Position numbers and translations under genes: made by a program. This document shows positions 48,476 to 59,899 of a stretch of DNA of 64,000 nt, in pieces; the first letter of the stretch is position 1, and each line of letters begins with the position of its first letter. The DNA comes from Spisula solida (lineage: Eukaryota; Mollusca; Bivalvia; Venerida; Mactridae): positions 17,831,501 through 17,895,500 of the forward strand of contig OX365944.1 of the NCBI GenBank assembly GCA_947247005.1. The letters are read 5' to 3'. The notes below the pieces were generated by a model. It was not told where the DNA came from. It made no database searches and worked only from the letters and a program-made list of their open reading frames with translations.

Positions 48476-50139
48476 AATTTAATACATTACTCCATAGGTG
48501 TGACGATTTGACCGGCAACTTATAGCGCATCGATACCCCGACCAAAAAAACATAATTGAGTTTTGAAGTGCTTTGTATACAGCGCCACGCTTTCAGGATA
48601 CAGAACAGCCTTGCGCATATTTGACGTGCTTTAAGCAGGATATGTGACGATTTGTCATGGCAAAGTAGTTTAACGGTTGTCTGTCGACGATATTTAGACT
48701 TATACAGCGTTTTATAGAAGTAGTTTACATCGACGACTGTAAGCGTTAGGATAGTTGACGATACAAACTCGTAAACATGATGGTACAAAGCGAATCGTAA
48801 TTTGGATGACACCACTTCCGGTCAACAAATTTTACTGATATACCAACAGTTTGAAGACAATTATACAAGTGATTTAGTTATTTCGATAAAATATACATGT
48901 ATATTCTATAGCAGTTCTGTTAAATTTTATTGTGTCCCATTTTCAAAATCTCTTTATTTTCTCTTCCTTCTTGTTTATGCTAACACATTCCATAATTGTC
49001 CTCAGGTTACGGGTTTGAGATACCGTATACCTAGGAAATGTATAATCCTAACCATTGGACACAATGAAAGATGTGCTAGATGGACAAAAACGTATGTTAC
49101 CGATGTGGATCCACGGCCATTGCATTTTACTGCTGGAACTAAATTTGAAGGTAGACACAGATGGCAGTCAATGAGTGTAGATTGTCAATTTGGCGATCAA
49201 TACTTTTCGTGACTTTGTTTTGTGACTTTTCAAACTTTGACTACAATGAAATTCGCACATATTTTACTTCATGTACTGAATTAAGTGCAAAATTTCTATA
49301 AAATTGAAGCACCTTAACCGGGTTAAATGCATTAAAAACCCACTGTTGCGTTTTTAAATCGGTTTAGTGCAGTTATATCATATTTGAAGGGGCGTGTACT
49401 GGGAAGAGCATTCAAGCAAAGAAGTGCCAATACAGTATGTACATTGCAAGAATGTTGCAGTGGCCCAGATAGGCATAATGTCAGAAAAAAGGCAGAAAGC
49501 AGCAAGCAATGTATTGCTACGTATTATTACATCATTTTATATTTAGAATTGCATGTGTTACTATAGAATATTATTCTAACATGCGATTGGTTTTGGGTTT
49601 TTATGGCGAAGGGGAAATATAGTGTTCATCCTGTCCGTGTATGTGTTAGTGTGTGCGTGTGTTCGAAAATTGTGAAATCGTGTCCGCTCTGTTACTTTGC
49701 TATTTCTTTTTGGATATTTATAATATTTGGTACAAATGTTCACTACACCAGGACGACGTGTCATGCGCAAGACCCAGGTCCCTAGCTCAAAGTCACACTT
49801 GGAGTTAAAATGCTCAAATAGGTATGAGCTTCGTGTCCGTTCTGATAACAAACTTTATTTCAATTTTTTCATTTGCATAACTTAATAATTAGGTGTCTGA
49901 TGACGCTTTTAGCGGGGCCATCCGTGTAATGTGTACAGATTTCTAGTTTCTTGTATAAAGTGAAACAATGAAATGTTTTTGTATTCCTGAGCAATGCTGT
50001 ATCAACCAATTAAGACCATTCATGTACTGAAGTTAATTTGATTATGGTTGAACCATATTCTCATTTAATTCACTTTCTTTATGATCTTTGTTCAAAAATG
50101 GAATCGAGCATAAATGAATTGCAATTGATTTTATTTATT
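48476..50139. other. Region with weak frames only
   Basis: Three frames of moderate length exist: 48474-48815 minus, 48802-49212 plus and 49576-49851 minus. The plus frame has an acceptor-like 'attgtcctcag' at about 49005 followed by an open 66-residue stretch ending in a stop, so a terminal exon is conceivable, but I recognise no family. The last frame overlaps a 'tttttatggcgaaggggaaa'-headed dispersed sequence. Confidence 0.3.
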
Positions 50140-50512
50140 AGTCCCCTACCTCAACTAGAGGGGACTATAGGGTTGCCGTCCGTCGTTTTCGGGCAAACGA
50201 AAGGCCACTTGGGTACGAGAGAACAAATGAAATATCCATTATATGTCCATTCGTGAGTTCATTCGGCAAGTCTCTTATTGGGTATTCATACTGCTCATGT
50301 TTGGAATGACTAATGTTTGGATTTGCTCTGCTTTGCTTTAGATGCACTTTTAAGACTAAACATTGTTCTTTTGCCTTGGAGTAAGCATATACTAAACATT
50401 TTAAAGTTGTTATTTGACCATAATAGATATTGTCAAGTTTGTTTGTTTATTTTGAGTTATGCCCCTTTTCAATAATCTTGAGTCATCTGAGACGGACAGT
50501 TGACCTAAGTTA

Positions 50513-50732
50513 TAGTTAGAACATATTAAGTAAATTTTAATGATTAAAAAGGGCGGAGCGAGCGAACTAACTTAGAATATAACATTCTGCATTCTGATTG
50601 GCCGATAGAAATTAGCGCCAACGCAAGACGTCAAGTCTGTTAAGAGAAAATTTTAATGATTAAATTTTCATTTAAACGCGAAAATGCGGCGTTTTCATTG
50701 GCTCATAATGTAGGTTATATTCTAATCATTGT
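50513..50732. mobile_element. MITE-like copy 3
   Basis: The clearest copy: 'ttttaatgattaaaaagggc ggagcgagcg', then 'ttagaatataacattctgca' and, inverted near the end, 'gtaggttatattctaa'. The inner sequences 'ctgattggccgatagaaatt' and 'gcgttttcattggctcataa' are also roughly inverted, consistent with a short non-coding element with degenerate inverted ends. Confidence 0.6.
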
Positions 50733-50784
50733 TCCTTGTAAGAAACAGTATTAGGTTCCCATCCTCCCTAAGCAACTGCCTTCT

Positions 50785-50905
50785 TTCTCACATTAAGGTA
50801 CATGGACGGTAGCGGGGCTTGAATCCACATCCCTCTTATCAGTGAAGTTGCATTGATTTGAAGACCACTCCCCTAAATCCCGTGACCACATGAGCGGGTC
50901 AGATT
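50785..50905 (-). repeat. Possible tRNA-derived SINE fragment
   Basis: On the minus strand, 'tggattcaagccccgctacc' resembles a tRNA B box. It is preceded by 'ggtcacgggatttaggggag', which cannot be folded into a complete tRNA. Short interspersed element origin is a guess. Confidence 0.3.
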
Positions 50906-51954
50906 TTCCTTATACAAAAGCATCAATGTAATAGCTAATGTTATATGACTAGCCATTTTACATAAATGCAGTACGAGTGTAAACGTTGGAACAATTAATT
51001 AAGAGGTTCATATAGATTGTTCAGATTGAGAATGATTCCAGATTGAGAATGATTCCCAGTGGGCCCGAAGAAAAATGGGGAGGAAATTAAAGGAAGGACT
51101 TTGCCAATCCTCAAAAGGAAATGTTCTGGGAGCACAGGATACTTTTGTAGCTGCGCCGGTGATCACAAGAACCACGCAGATGGAGAAGTAACATTATTTG
51201 CATAAGGCTTAAAATAAAAGATTGTTTCCCTTCCTCTGCCTACTTTAAAACACTAGCCCTACCAAAATAGGTTATTGCCCAAAATGAAATATTTTTTGTA
51301 TACAGGCTTGTTGTTTACTTGTAATTTGGAAACTGTTTTGAATTTAAGTCGGTTTCACATTGGGTGTCCACGGTCAGGAATAAACTTTTTTGAAGGTCAG
51401 GGAAACTTCACGGAATTTCGATATTAGTCAGGGAAATCTGAGATTTCAGCAAGTCGGGGAATTCTTTACAAAAAATGCCAATTCCTATGTAAAAAAAAAA
51501 TCCAGAAAAAAAATCATCGCTCATTATGCGCTCTATGGACAATTCTAAATCATCGGCCGTAGAACTACTAACTTAAACGTGTCGTTAGCAGTTAGCTGCG
51601 AGTTGAAACTTAGAATCGGACTTTGGATATTTGAGGGAGTTGGAGGAATTTAGATTTTCAACTTGGTTGATGAGTCTACCTTTGATTGAAATGATCAAAT
51701 ACAAGAGGATTTGCTTTGCCTCGCCAAGTTTGGATTTTACTGACTATGTATCATTTCGTACCAGGTCACTTGATGACCATGTAACAAATAATGTTCACTT
51801 TTCAGATTGGTGCTGTGTCTCACAACATTGACAGTATCATAGTTAGAAAGATACATGACTTTATGAACTGCTGTGGAGTTATGGATGTAGTGTTTTGTCC
51901 CTCGAGGTCATTTAACGCAGTTAAGTTTTGTCCCCTGAGGTCATTTAACGTAGT
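50906..51954. other. Gene-less region
   Basis: Contains a 'ggtcaggaataaactttttt gaaggtcagggaaa' phrase resembling a dispersed repeat (51370-51480), and at about 51890-51955 two copies of a 'ttttgtcccctgaggtcattt aacg'-like phrase. The plus-strand frames at 51631-52138 do not resemble a known protein. Confidence 0.35.
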
Positions 51955-52145
51955 TGTAAGTCCCCAGCCGGATTTTGACCGCAGGGGACTATTGGTTTGC
52001 TATCAGTCCGTCAGTTTTGGTTCTGACGGGAATTGTGGTTGCTATGGCAACAGACACATTGAATATGGCTATGGCAACAGACACATTGAATATGGCTTTA
52101 AACCGGTAGGGGACTTCTGTATTGCTTGCAATTCTTAATGACTTG
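51955..52145 (+). repeat. Dispersed repeat, shortened copy with 27-bp duplication
   Basis: A copy of the family at 23219-23490, from 'agtccccagccggattttga' to 'ggtaggggacttctgtattg cttgcaattc', but missing the middle. The phrase 'tatggcaacagacacattga atatggc' is duplicated in tandem at 52043-52096. Confidence 0.7.
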
Positions 52146-52269
52146 TTCATTACGTCATATCTCGAATTGTTCAATTACGTCATTTTACTAATTGAAAGTA
52201 GGTCATACGACTAGAAGGGCCTTTCAACGTTTTAATACTGTTATTTAACTTTTGAGAGTAAAGGCTGCT

Positions 52270-52515
52270 AAAACTATGTAGTTCAGCAGTTTTACTGCTG
52301 TAACTAGGCCATTCAGCGTAGACATTCCGCCTTTTGTTTGCTGAATCTTTTCTACTGGGTCATTCAGCTAGTTATAATTTATTATACTTTTCGACAGCTT
52401 GGACTTGGGCGGATCTGCGCTTGTTTAGTTGGGCATTGTGCTTTGTGTGTTTTTAATGTTTTCTGTGCTAGGCTGGTTAAGTTGAGTGCTGCCTTCTCTG
52501 ACTAAATATAATCTT
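52270..52515 (+). repeat. Dispersed repeat ('tcattcagc' and 'gctggttaagttgagtgctg')
   Basis: Same order of phrases as 38300-39150 and 46880-47060, ending 'ctgccttctctgactaaata taatcttttt'. Confidence 0.55.
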
Positions 52516-52789
52516 TTTGGTAGATGATGGGGTTAGAAGTATGGCAGAGATTAGGCTGACGTCAATGATTTTTCAAAGCAAAACTTTCCCCAGGTGCCAA
52601 TGACAAGCAACCGGTTCTTTCCGAACAATAAATGCATAAGGAACCGCATGTATTTTGCTATGAGCACACACCAGAATATATAGAATTAAAATTCTCATTT
52701 CATAAAGAAGCTTCAGCAATCTTTGTTATACTTCGTAACATTCGATGCAATAGGAAAAATCTCCTTTGTACATAAAATAAATATACCAG

Positions 52790-53160
52790 ATGTATATAGC
52801 GCCTTTTTCATGCGAACACACGTTCAAATGCACTTTACATTAAAGTGTTGCAGCCACAAGAGCGCATGTGCATCCTCTACCATAACAGCATGATATGACC
52901 AGAGAAAGCCCCTGAAGGGAGATAGACAGTGACATTAGATACAGGCATGTTCGGTGCTGCAGAAGTGCGCCTAGCTCTTCATTCGAATAGACAGCCTGGT
53001 TGTTTATTGTGCCCGGTATATAGCACCGATACACAACTTCCTGGCACCTTTACCCACATACGTTGCATACCTCACGGTCAGATATAGTGGGAAATATTAT
53101 AAATATTTCAGAAATGTCAAGTTCCGATGCCGGGGATTGAACCCACGACCTCTAGATTGA
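52790..53160. repeat. SINE-like dispersed repeat
   Basis: The head 'atatagcgcctttttcatgc' and 'gttcaaatgcactttacatt' is a phrase I associate with short interspersed repeats in molluscs. At 53118-53155 the minus strand reads 'gaggtcgtgggttcaatcccc', a good tRNA B-box match. No complete tRNA is present. Confidence 0.45.
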
Positions 53161-53301
53161 CGTCAAATTTTAGAAAAATCTTGTGAACACAAATATGGAC
53201 AAATCTTGTCTGCTCGTCCTTTTATCTGTGGCACTTTATTACTACTCTATGAATCATAAATGTGTTGAAGAATTTTCCGTTCACTTGCCTGAAATGTTCA
53301 T

Positions 53302-53772
53302 ATGATGGAGAAAACATGCAGAATTGTCTCAGCTGCATTTGCTCAAGATGTGGGCTTCACCAAAATGAACAGTACTGTAACATGTTTTTGTCTACATAAA
53401 CATGAATTTGAACAAAAACAACATATAATTGAGATTAACAGTCCAAGAGAGAGTACAGATGAAGATGCTGAGGACTTCATATATCAGACGTCATGGCAAC
53501 GAGGGTTGTTATCAATGTATGGCAATGGAATCTGCCTTTTGGATGCTACATACAACATTTACAAATGTGAAGTAGTCCTTTTCTTTGTGTTTCCACAAAT
53601 GTGGGATACATAACAGTTGGTTGCTTCCTTCTGCCATCTGAAAGTGCGCAGGACATTAGCCGTGGACTTATGATATTGAAAGGTTAGCATCTGTCATGGG
53701 AGCCAATGTTCTTCATGACAGATAATGACAGAAAGGAGATTTCAGCAATAGAATCAGTTTTTCCAAAGTAAC
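53302..53772 (+). pseudogene. MULE-like transposase fragment
   Basis: The first frame (53302-53613) ends with TSWQRGLLSMYGNGICLLDA and TYNIYKCEVVLFFVF, matching the MULE pattern 'wQ..lL..yGn.i.lLDATY.t..y...lF' that carries the first catalytic aspartate. A one-base shift near 53595 then gives NVGYITVGCFLLPSESAQDI, and after an in-frame stop (about 53685) it continues with WEPMFFMTDNDRKEISAIES VFP, split here, the second catalytic region 'fmTD....Ei.Ai...FP'. With a frameshift and a stop it is dead. The C-terminal zinc-binding part is missing. Confidence 0.72.
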
Positions 53773-54671
53773 CACTAGTTAGATATTTAAAGTTCTTATC
53801 TGAATTATTGATTCAGTAGGAGAGACCGGGGCAAGATGAACCACCTTTAAGGATTTTTCATTTTGTTCTCGTTTATAAGTCCTTTCCTTTAGTTATACGA
53901 GGGGTGATAAATATATTCGAAGACTTGTCCTAACTTTTTAAATATTGATTCTAGAGCAAGAAAATTACCCGGGAATGTAGATCTATCAATTACCTACGGT
54001 TTTAATTATTTAATTATATTGTGACGTCACCAACCAACAACCCACCCAACCTCAAGCATGACTCCTATATAACTCTCATATACTTTGTATATGGAGGTAT
54101 AATGATTTAAAATAAACAACCAACTTTATTATGAAATTTACAAACTATTTGTAAAAAACAACCTCAAACTATTTTGGGTCAAAACAAATACACACGTCAC
54201 AGACCCTACTGTTTAGTATATAAATGATATGGTTTATAGACTGATCAAGAACTGAAATTTGCAGGATTTTTGTTCTTGTGCGTATCAACGAATTTCCAAA
54301 ATACCGGTATTGAATAATATAGCAATATGAACCTTTTAATTAGTTCATTATATTTAAGTATAATTCAGGTAAACGTCTCTTCCTAATGGGATACCTTCTT
54401 TCTTGGAAGTTCATTATCTTGATTTACATTAACAATATTGACATGGTTGCCTCCATCCAAGAAATTTAACAAGAGCTGAAATAATTGCATTATGATGTCA
54501 ATTCCTGATAGTAATAATAATATTGAATTTATCATAAGGGAGATAACTCCTGAAAAACATAATACACATATTTATTCAAATAAGGCACTTAATCTATTTT
54601 AATGGAACTAGGTTGAGAATTTTTGACAGATGAGCATGATGAAGAATGATGGGGAGTGCATGGGATTACAA
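53773..54671. other. Gene-less region
   Basis: AT-rich sequence without a recognised exon or repeat. Confidence 0.4.
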
Positions 54672-54846
54672 TTAATCTACGGATTCCAATGAATTTGCAT
54701 CAAAAAGGACATTAGTAGTCTGACTCATTGTTTGAACATTTCTGATTTGTTGTCTCCTTTTTCTCAGTTTTCTAATGGTGATGATAATTATGATGGTTAT
54801 GATGATAAAAAATACTGATGCCACGATGATCAAAATATTCTTACCT
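54672..54846 (-). CDS. Possible terminal exon: membrane anchor and short basic tail
   Basis: On the minus strand a good acceptor (CTTTCTTTTTTAATAATAG) is followed by an open frame: GKNILIIVASVFFIIITIII, then IITIRKLRKRRQQIRNVQTM, then SQTTNVLFDANSLESVD and a stop. This is one hydrophobic helix with a following arginine/lysine stop-transfer, as at the end of a type I membrane protein. Upstream on the same strand, at about 55270-55385, an open threonine-rich stretch (DNLDTTTTNEDLSKTTTYHE) could be a stalk exon, but I find no clean splice sites for it. The identity is unknown, and a low-complexity isoleucine run could also arise by chance from ATT repeats. Confidence 0.35.
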
Positions 54847-55690
54847 ATTATTAAAAAAGAAAGTTTTATAGCAAATATCAAATAAGTCTAATGAAATAAA
54901 TTTAGTATCAGAACATATTATATTGAAGCTATCAATATTTTATATTCGTCACTATGACCTTGACTCTGTAAAAGTATTTTTCAACTGAGATATAAAACAT
55001 TATCTTCTACATTTTTCAAGTTTTAAAAATCACTCACAGTATCTGGTGAGCTTTCGGGAGTATTTATCAATGTAGTTGGTTTTAAAGATTTCATTTCTAA
55101 ATAAACTGTTTTGTGACGATGAAATAAACGTGATTCCGATCTTAATGAATGAAAACATGAAATAAATACAGAACTTATAATCGTAATAATGATTACAACA
55201 CACTCAATAGTAATAAAAGCAATGCTTGTTTTGGAGTCCTGATTTTTTTTGGAATTGGAGACATGATAGTACGGTATTTATTTGTCGAGGACGCACCTGT
55301 TATTGAGTGATTGTTCATGTCTTCTTCATGATATGTGGTAGTTTTACTTAGGTCCTCATTAGTAGTCGTTGTGTCCAGGTTATCAAAGGAAAATCAATAT
55401 TTTCGTTAAATATAATTTGGAAATCAATATTCTCGTTAAACAGATTTTGAGCCTGCTCGCCTAATCAACATTCCCGGATCAGTACTGCATTCGTGCTAAC
55501 TTCCCGATCAGAAAAACAAATCAGGAAGAATAAAACAAACACATTATAAACTATAATTAAATGGTTTCAAATGTATAAAACAGATATATATTATGTTTTC
55601 AAGGTTTGATCTTAAATTGCCAATTTTAGACTATAACACACTTTTGGCGATAAACACACTAGAACAATAAAGTGCAAAAACAGTTAAGAC
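54847..55690. other. Stretch with a possible threonine-rich exon
   Basis: Apart from the open minus-strand piece at about 55190-55385 noted with the membrane-anchor exon, nothing is recognised. A 22-base phrase 'aatcaatattttcgttaaa' occurs twice near 55395-55440. Confidence 0.3.
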
Positions 55691-55699
55691 TTTAATTAT

Positions 55700-55855
55700 G
55701 CTGGTGTTATTAGAAAGTTCCTGTTTGGGTATCCCGAATCACCCAATAACCAATTTAACCATCCATTGGTGCCATCTTCTAAGTATGCCTTAACATTGCA
55801 GTTTTGTAATATAGTTGCATCATGTGGCGAACTTGGCCACGTCAGTATACAACCC
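55700..55855 (-). pseudogene. Harbinger transposase DDE fragment
   Basis: On the minus strand one frame reads GCILTWPSSPHDATILQN and then GWLNWLLGDSGYPNRNFLIT PA, closely matching the HARBI1 catalytic core 'WPGS.HDs.I......g..LLGDsGYp...wLlTP'. The aspartate of LGDSGY is a catalytic residue. Only this core is readable, and a stop follows it. It lies directly beside the piggyBac remnant, so one of the two probably inserted near the other. Confidence 0.7.
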
Positions 55856-56039
55856 CTTCCACCTTCGTTGGACGTGGGTATAAATATGAGATGATATATA
55901 AATACTCGGAAGCCTCATCGTGACTAAAATAATCACGGAAAAGCAACCAGTGTCTTCTTCTACCACACAAGCTGGTAAGTCTAATTGGCTGAAGAGTGTG
56001 ACTGATAATAATCGAACAAAATTAACACACAATCAATAC

Positions 56040-56690
56040 TTACCATGAGCATACTACACACTGGCGAGAGTTTCCTCGTCGTTGATTGCGATCACCCCTT
56101 CCGATAGAATCATCATTGTCATCAACCGTTCTCGTCATCAGATGCTAAGACGACAGTGAGTCCACAACTTGTTCCAAGAATCTAAGTCGGCTGACTGGGT
56201 TTCGGCAATTCTTCGTATATAATATATATCCGTTGATTGCAAATCGATGGAGTAAGTTGAAAGATATATTTTTCCATACTTTCATTGTTTTCCTATCATC
56301 TGAATAAAATGTGGTCATCATGTCATTTAAATATACCCCATCCATATAACGATTGTACTTTCTAATTATCTTTGTTTTTGCGCTGTATTTCAGCTAAGTG
56401 GTAAATGGTTAGCATTTTCACCGGACGCTTGTCATTCTCTCTAAGTCCAAGACAGAGACATTTCCCACTTCCATATCCATTCCGCATGAATTTGCTGACG
56501 TTGTTACCAAGCATTGCGTGTTTAACACCGCTGGGCATTTTTAATTTTGGCGAAGTGTTCCAGTTATATACGTTTGGAGCTTATTTCATAAGCACATTCG
56601 AAGCGATACGTCAAATAAAAGCTGATGTAGACAAGGGTCTTAACTGTGAAACATACGTTACCGACAGTAACGAATGTTTCAAACCAGATT
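56040..56690 (-). pseudogene. piggyBac-like transposase remnant
   Basis: Minus-strand pieces in order are as follows. Near 56650-56590 LVYISFYLTYRFECAYEISS matches the 'v.DNfyTS..la..L' region. Near 56575-56530 TYITGTLRQN, then a stop, then KCPAVL matches 'GT.R.NRKg.P'. Near 56450-56405 LRENDKRPVKMLTIYH matches 'W.DKR.V.mLSt.h'. At 56385-56145 RKYNRYMDGVYLNDMMTTFY, then KVWKNISFNLLHRFAINGYI LY, matches 'YN..MgGVDl.Dqm...Y...RK..KWwk..ff.lld.a..NayilY'. After a stop, RQCVVCSW suggests the cysteine-rich tail. Several stops and frameshifts make it non-functional. The plus-strand frame 56405-56704 is its antisense shadow. Confidence 0.8.
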
Positions 56691-56699
56691 GGACACTTT

Positions 56700-57589
56700 G
56701 TTGATGTATACACTGGATAAGGTCGAAATATACAGTGTATGTTGATATAAGCCTACCATGATAGGTATGTTTCAAATAAAAGTAAAAGATTCAGTGATCT
56801 ACAACATTGACAATGAGCTCTTACTTGACACTTGATAATTAAGGGTTAAAATCGTTTTGAAAGATGTCGACATTCAAGAATATTGTCAGCCCAACCTATT
56901 TTAAACATTACAGCCATGTACTCAAAGATGGCACCTGTCATAAAAATCCGTACTGTACCCGTACATCATTGTTTTGAACGTTGGAACCTCCTGTAGTACA
57001 TTTGCTCCGTAATGTATGTTTCGTAACGTTTCTTATTGTTTATTTATACGAAGAATATGTACACATCGGCATTAACAATCGGAAAAACGCAGAAGGACAT
57101 AGGGCATTAAAGTCGCTTTGGTTTATGACATCATTGTTTTATTGTGGCTGTAAAGGGTCTTGTCAGATGGTCATGTAATGAACTTGAATGTTATGCCGTA
57201 TATCTTGGCTACAAATGCTGAAAATTTCAGCAAAATTTAATGCATATTGGCCGAGTTATAGGTAAATACATACATGCATACGTATACGCTATGTAAGTGG
57301 AGTGTAAGTGTTGCGTTTTCAAAGCCGCTCATTGTACATCAAAAGATACACTATGATTAACAAGTTTGGCGACACCTTTTGAACTGGGTACTTCAACAAG
57401 AACTTCATTCCGTATAAAGCTGCCATCACTGGAACAAGCTCACTACATACGGACCATTGTAATCGGAACATAAAAAACGCAGCGTGAATATATTATATCC
57501 AATTGTTTGATTATTGTACTGTAGATAAAAAAATAATTAAAACTATACGACATGATAGTTAAAGAATGGAAATAATATTATAACGAAAC
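56700..57589. other. Gene-less region
   Basis: No supported exon. At 57305-57330 the phrase 'gcgttttcaaagccgctcat' recurs from 26443. Confidence 0.4.
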
Positions 57590-58272
57590 AAGAGCCGTCA
57601 CAGACAGGGTATGCTCCCCGTGGGGCGTTTGTCACAGAAAAAATGCTAAAAAATATGTTATTATTCTTTGTCACTGCACCGTAATAATAAGATTTATTTA
57701 TCTATGAATTTTCAAATTGATATATCCAAAACTGAGTTATGGCCCCTGGACAAGTATGAAAAATTACAAAGGGGAGCAACTCTAAAATAGGAATAAAGAG
57801 TTATGGTTCTTGGGCGCTGCACATCCTCTCAATGAGATCTATTCAGCTAAGAAGTTTCAAATTGATATCTCTTATACTGTTCAAGTTATGGTCCGGACAA
57901 GAATTAAGTATGAAAAAATACAAAGGGCCATTACTCCAAAAATATACAATCAAGAGTTATGGTTCCTCTGCACTGTACTTCCTCTTAATGAGGTCTATTC
58001 ACCTATGAAGTTTCAAACTGATATCTCATATACTGTTCAAATTATGGCCCGCACAAGAATTAAGTATAAAATATTACAAAGGGTAATAACTCAACAAATA
58101 TGCAATCAAGAGTTATGGTTCTTGTGCACTGCACTTCCTATCAATGAGGTCTATTCACCTATGAAGCTTCATATTGATAGCTCTAATACTGTTAAAGTTA
58201 TTGCCCGGACAAGTGGGACGGACGGACGGACAAAGCGGCGACTATATGCTCACCCTTCGGGGAGCATAAACA
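57590..58272 (+). repeat. Dispersed repeat ending 'ctatatgctcacccttcgg'
   Basis: Second copy of the family at 43405-43935, with three internal units of about 155 bp ('caagagttatggttcttgtg', 'aatgaggtctattcacctat gaag') and the end 'gacggacggacaaagcggcg'. The 175-residue frame at 57810-58337 is this repeat translated. Confidence 0.78.
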
Positions 58273-58403
58273 ATATCTACATGTACTTGGTACCAAGCAT
58301 AGTTATGCATATTGTTAGAAATTATTGGTCAAATTAATATTGTCGGAATTATGGCCCTATAAGGGAGACACACGTTTTATTGTGTCAAGAACCCTTCTAG
58401 GAA

Positions 58404-59183
58404 TTACAAGTTACTGGTACAGGTATATATAAGAAATATCATTCCTGGTATGTGCAGACAGACTAGTAAAATGAAAAACAACACTTCTGCAAAACAACAC
58501 TGACAGGTTTGACCCATCGCTGAACAAGCAGCTTGTAAGGGATGAGCGTTTTTTACCTGTTGATTTGATTTCCTGAACTCCATACAATCTAGAATGAACT
58601 TATGCGAAACATAATTGAGTTCCCTATTTGTTTGTCGGATATACTCATTTACAAGATGTTCATGCATCTTGGCATCATCAAAACTCTGCCATTCGGGATG
58701 TTGCCTCAGCCTGTTCCACTGGCTCCTAAATACAGGTGGTGCCTCTAAAATACCAAAGTCAATCCCACTATTTTGTTTGTGCATATACACAAGTCTATCA
58801 ATGCTTGGCTTTAACTGATCTAAGCATTCCATTGGGGGAATTGTATTTAGGCATAAGGTAGCGTTCAGGACGCTTGAAAACATTCAAATCGCAGGTAATG
58901 TGCCAAAAAAGAACAATACTGCGATCATTTTTTATATTTCCTGCAGCAACTTGGTGTTCAATGAACCATCAGCAGTGGTACGACTACCACGATATAGAAA
59001 CGTTATATTGCTTGCATCTACAATGTCAATAATTTTGGGCAACTCATTTCTGAGGTAAGTGCCCTTACTGTCTGATACAATATATACATTATTATAATTT
59101 GGAATAAGTTCCTTTTGTTCCAGACACCTAGCTTCAACAAAGTTGTAGACTTTTCTGAGCTCTAGCGAAGTTGCCATGGCCAT
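58404..59183 (-). pseudogene. Possible SGNH-like fold fragment from a transposable element
   Basis: From an ATG at 59183 the minus strand reads NNVYIVSDSKGTYLRNELPK then SNITFLYRGSRTTADGSL and stops at 58932-58934. After a break of about 50 bases (a short WHITCDLN stretch in another frame) a second frame (58883-58404) continues with NSGIDFGILEAPPVFRSQWN RL, then EHLVNEYIRQTNRELNYV. The 'vlSDSkG.yL' start followed by 'gg.t....' and 'w..TcDl' resembles the SGNH-hydrolase-like module carried by some molluscan mobile elements, with the serine in S-D-S-K-G as nucleophile. Frames are broken, so it is unlikely to be active. Assignment is tentative. Confidence 0.4.
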
Positions 59184-59899
59184 TTTGTATGGAAATCTGG
59201 AAGATACAGTATATTATTTGTATGCTAGATTTAAATTTAACTGTTAGTAAAACGTTTGCTGCAAAATGTGGTATTAGAAAGACCTTTGTTTTGCAGAGAT
59301 ATCTTGCTTTTACATTTATATGATCATGCATTATAAAACAGGTGAAACAATGTTAATCCATGAAGAAGTCGTATTATATATGTAACATGCTGTATGGCCA
59401 GTCCACACGCGCAGTACAAACCGACTACATTACAGTTATTCTAGATTCCTTTACACTCCAGAAAGTGTTTCACTAGATGTTATGGATTATAAAGACCGAC
59501 GAGAACAAAGTTCTACAGCTTTGTCAAGCATATGAAATAGCGTTTTATATCCATAACAATGTGTATACTGGTAAATTGGAAAATACCAAAAAAATGGATC
59601 TAGTAGACTTGTTATTTTAACATAAAATGTACGTCGACATGGCAATCATATCATTATGACATATAGTAAATACAAACAATCATGTATTAATAAAACCATG
59701 TCAAATCTGACAAACCCACAGATAACAGATAGCACAAACAGGGTTTGAAATGAGCCCTTATTACCATGACGGTCCTTCGAAAAAATTAAGAGCTGTTTTT
59801 TACTCCTATCAGATAACATGTATATCCAAAGCCATACTATATGTTCTTATAATTGCGGTTTATTCAAACTACTCATAAAAGGGACAGATAAAACTAACG
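59184..59899. other. Gene-less region
   Basis: Nothing recognised apart from an in-frame extension of the previous fragment to about 59331 without motifs. Confidence 0.35.

Noticed and set aside
48474..48815. 113-residue minus-strand frame
   Set aside because: No recognisable family and no splice or promoter context; the neighbouring sequence is a dispersed repeat.
55960..55990. Strong plus-strand donor 'caagctg|gtaagt'
   Set aside because: It has no matching plus-strand exon and lies between piggyBac and Harbinger remnants on the minus strand.
56405..56704. 99-residue plus-strand frame with an acceptor-like sequence before it
   Set aside because: It lies antisense to recognisable piggyBac blocks, and a stop follows the putative acceptor before the ATG.
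57810..58337. 175-residue plus-strand frame
   Set aside because: It is the translated dispersed repeat that recurs at 43405-43935, including the 'gacggacggacaaagcggcg' tail.
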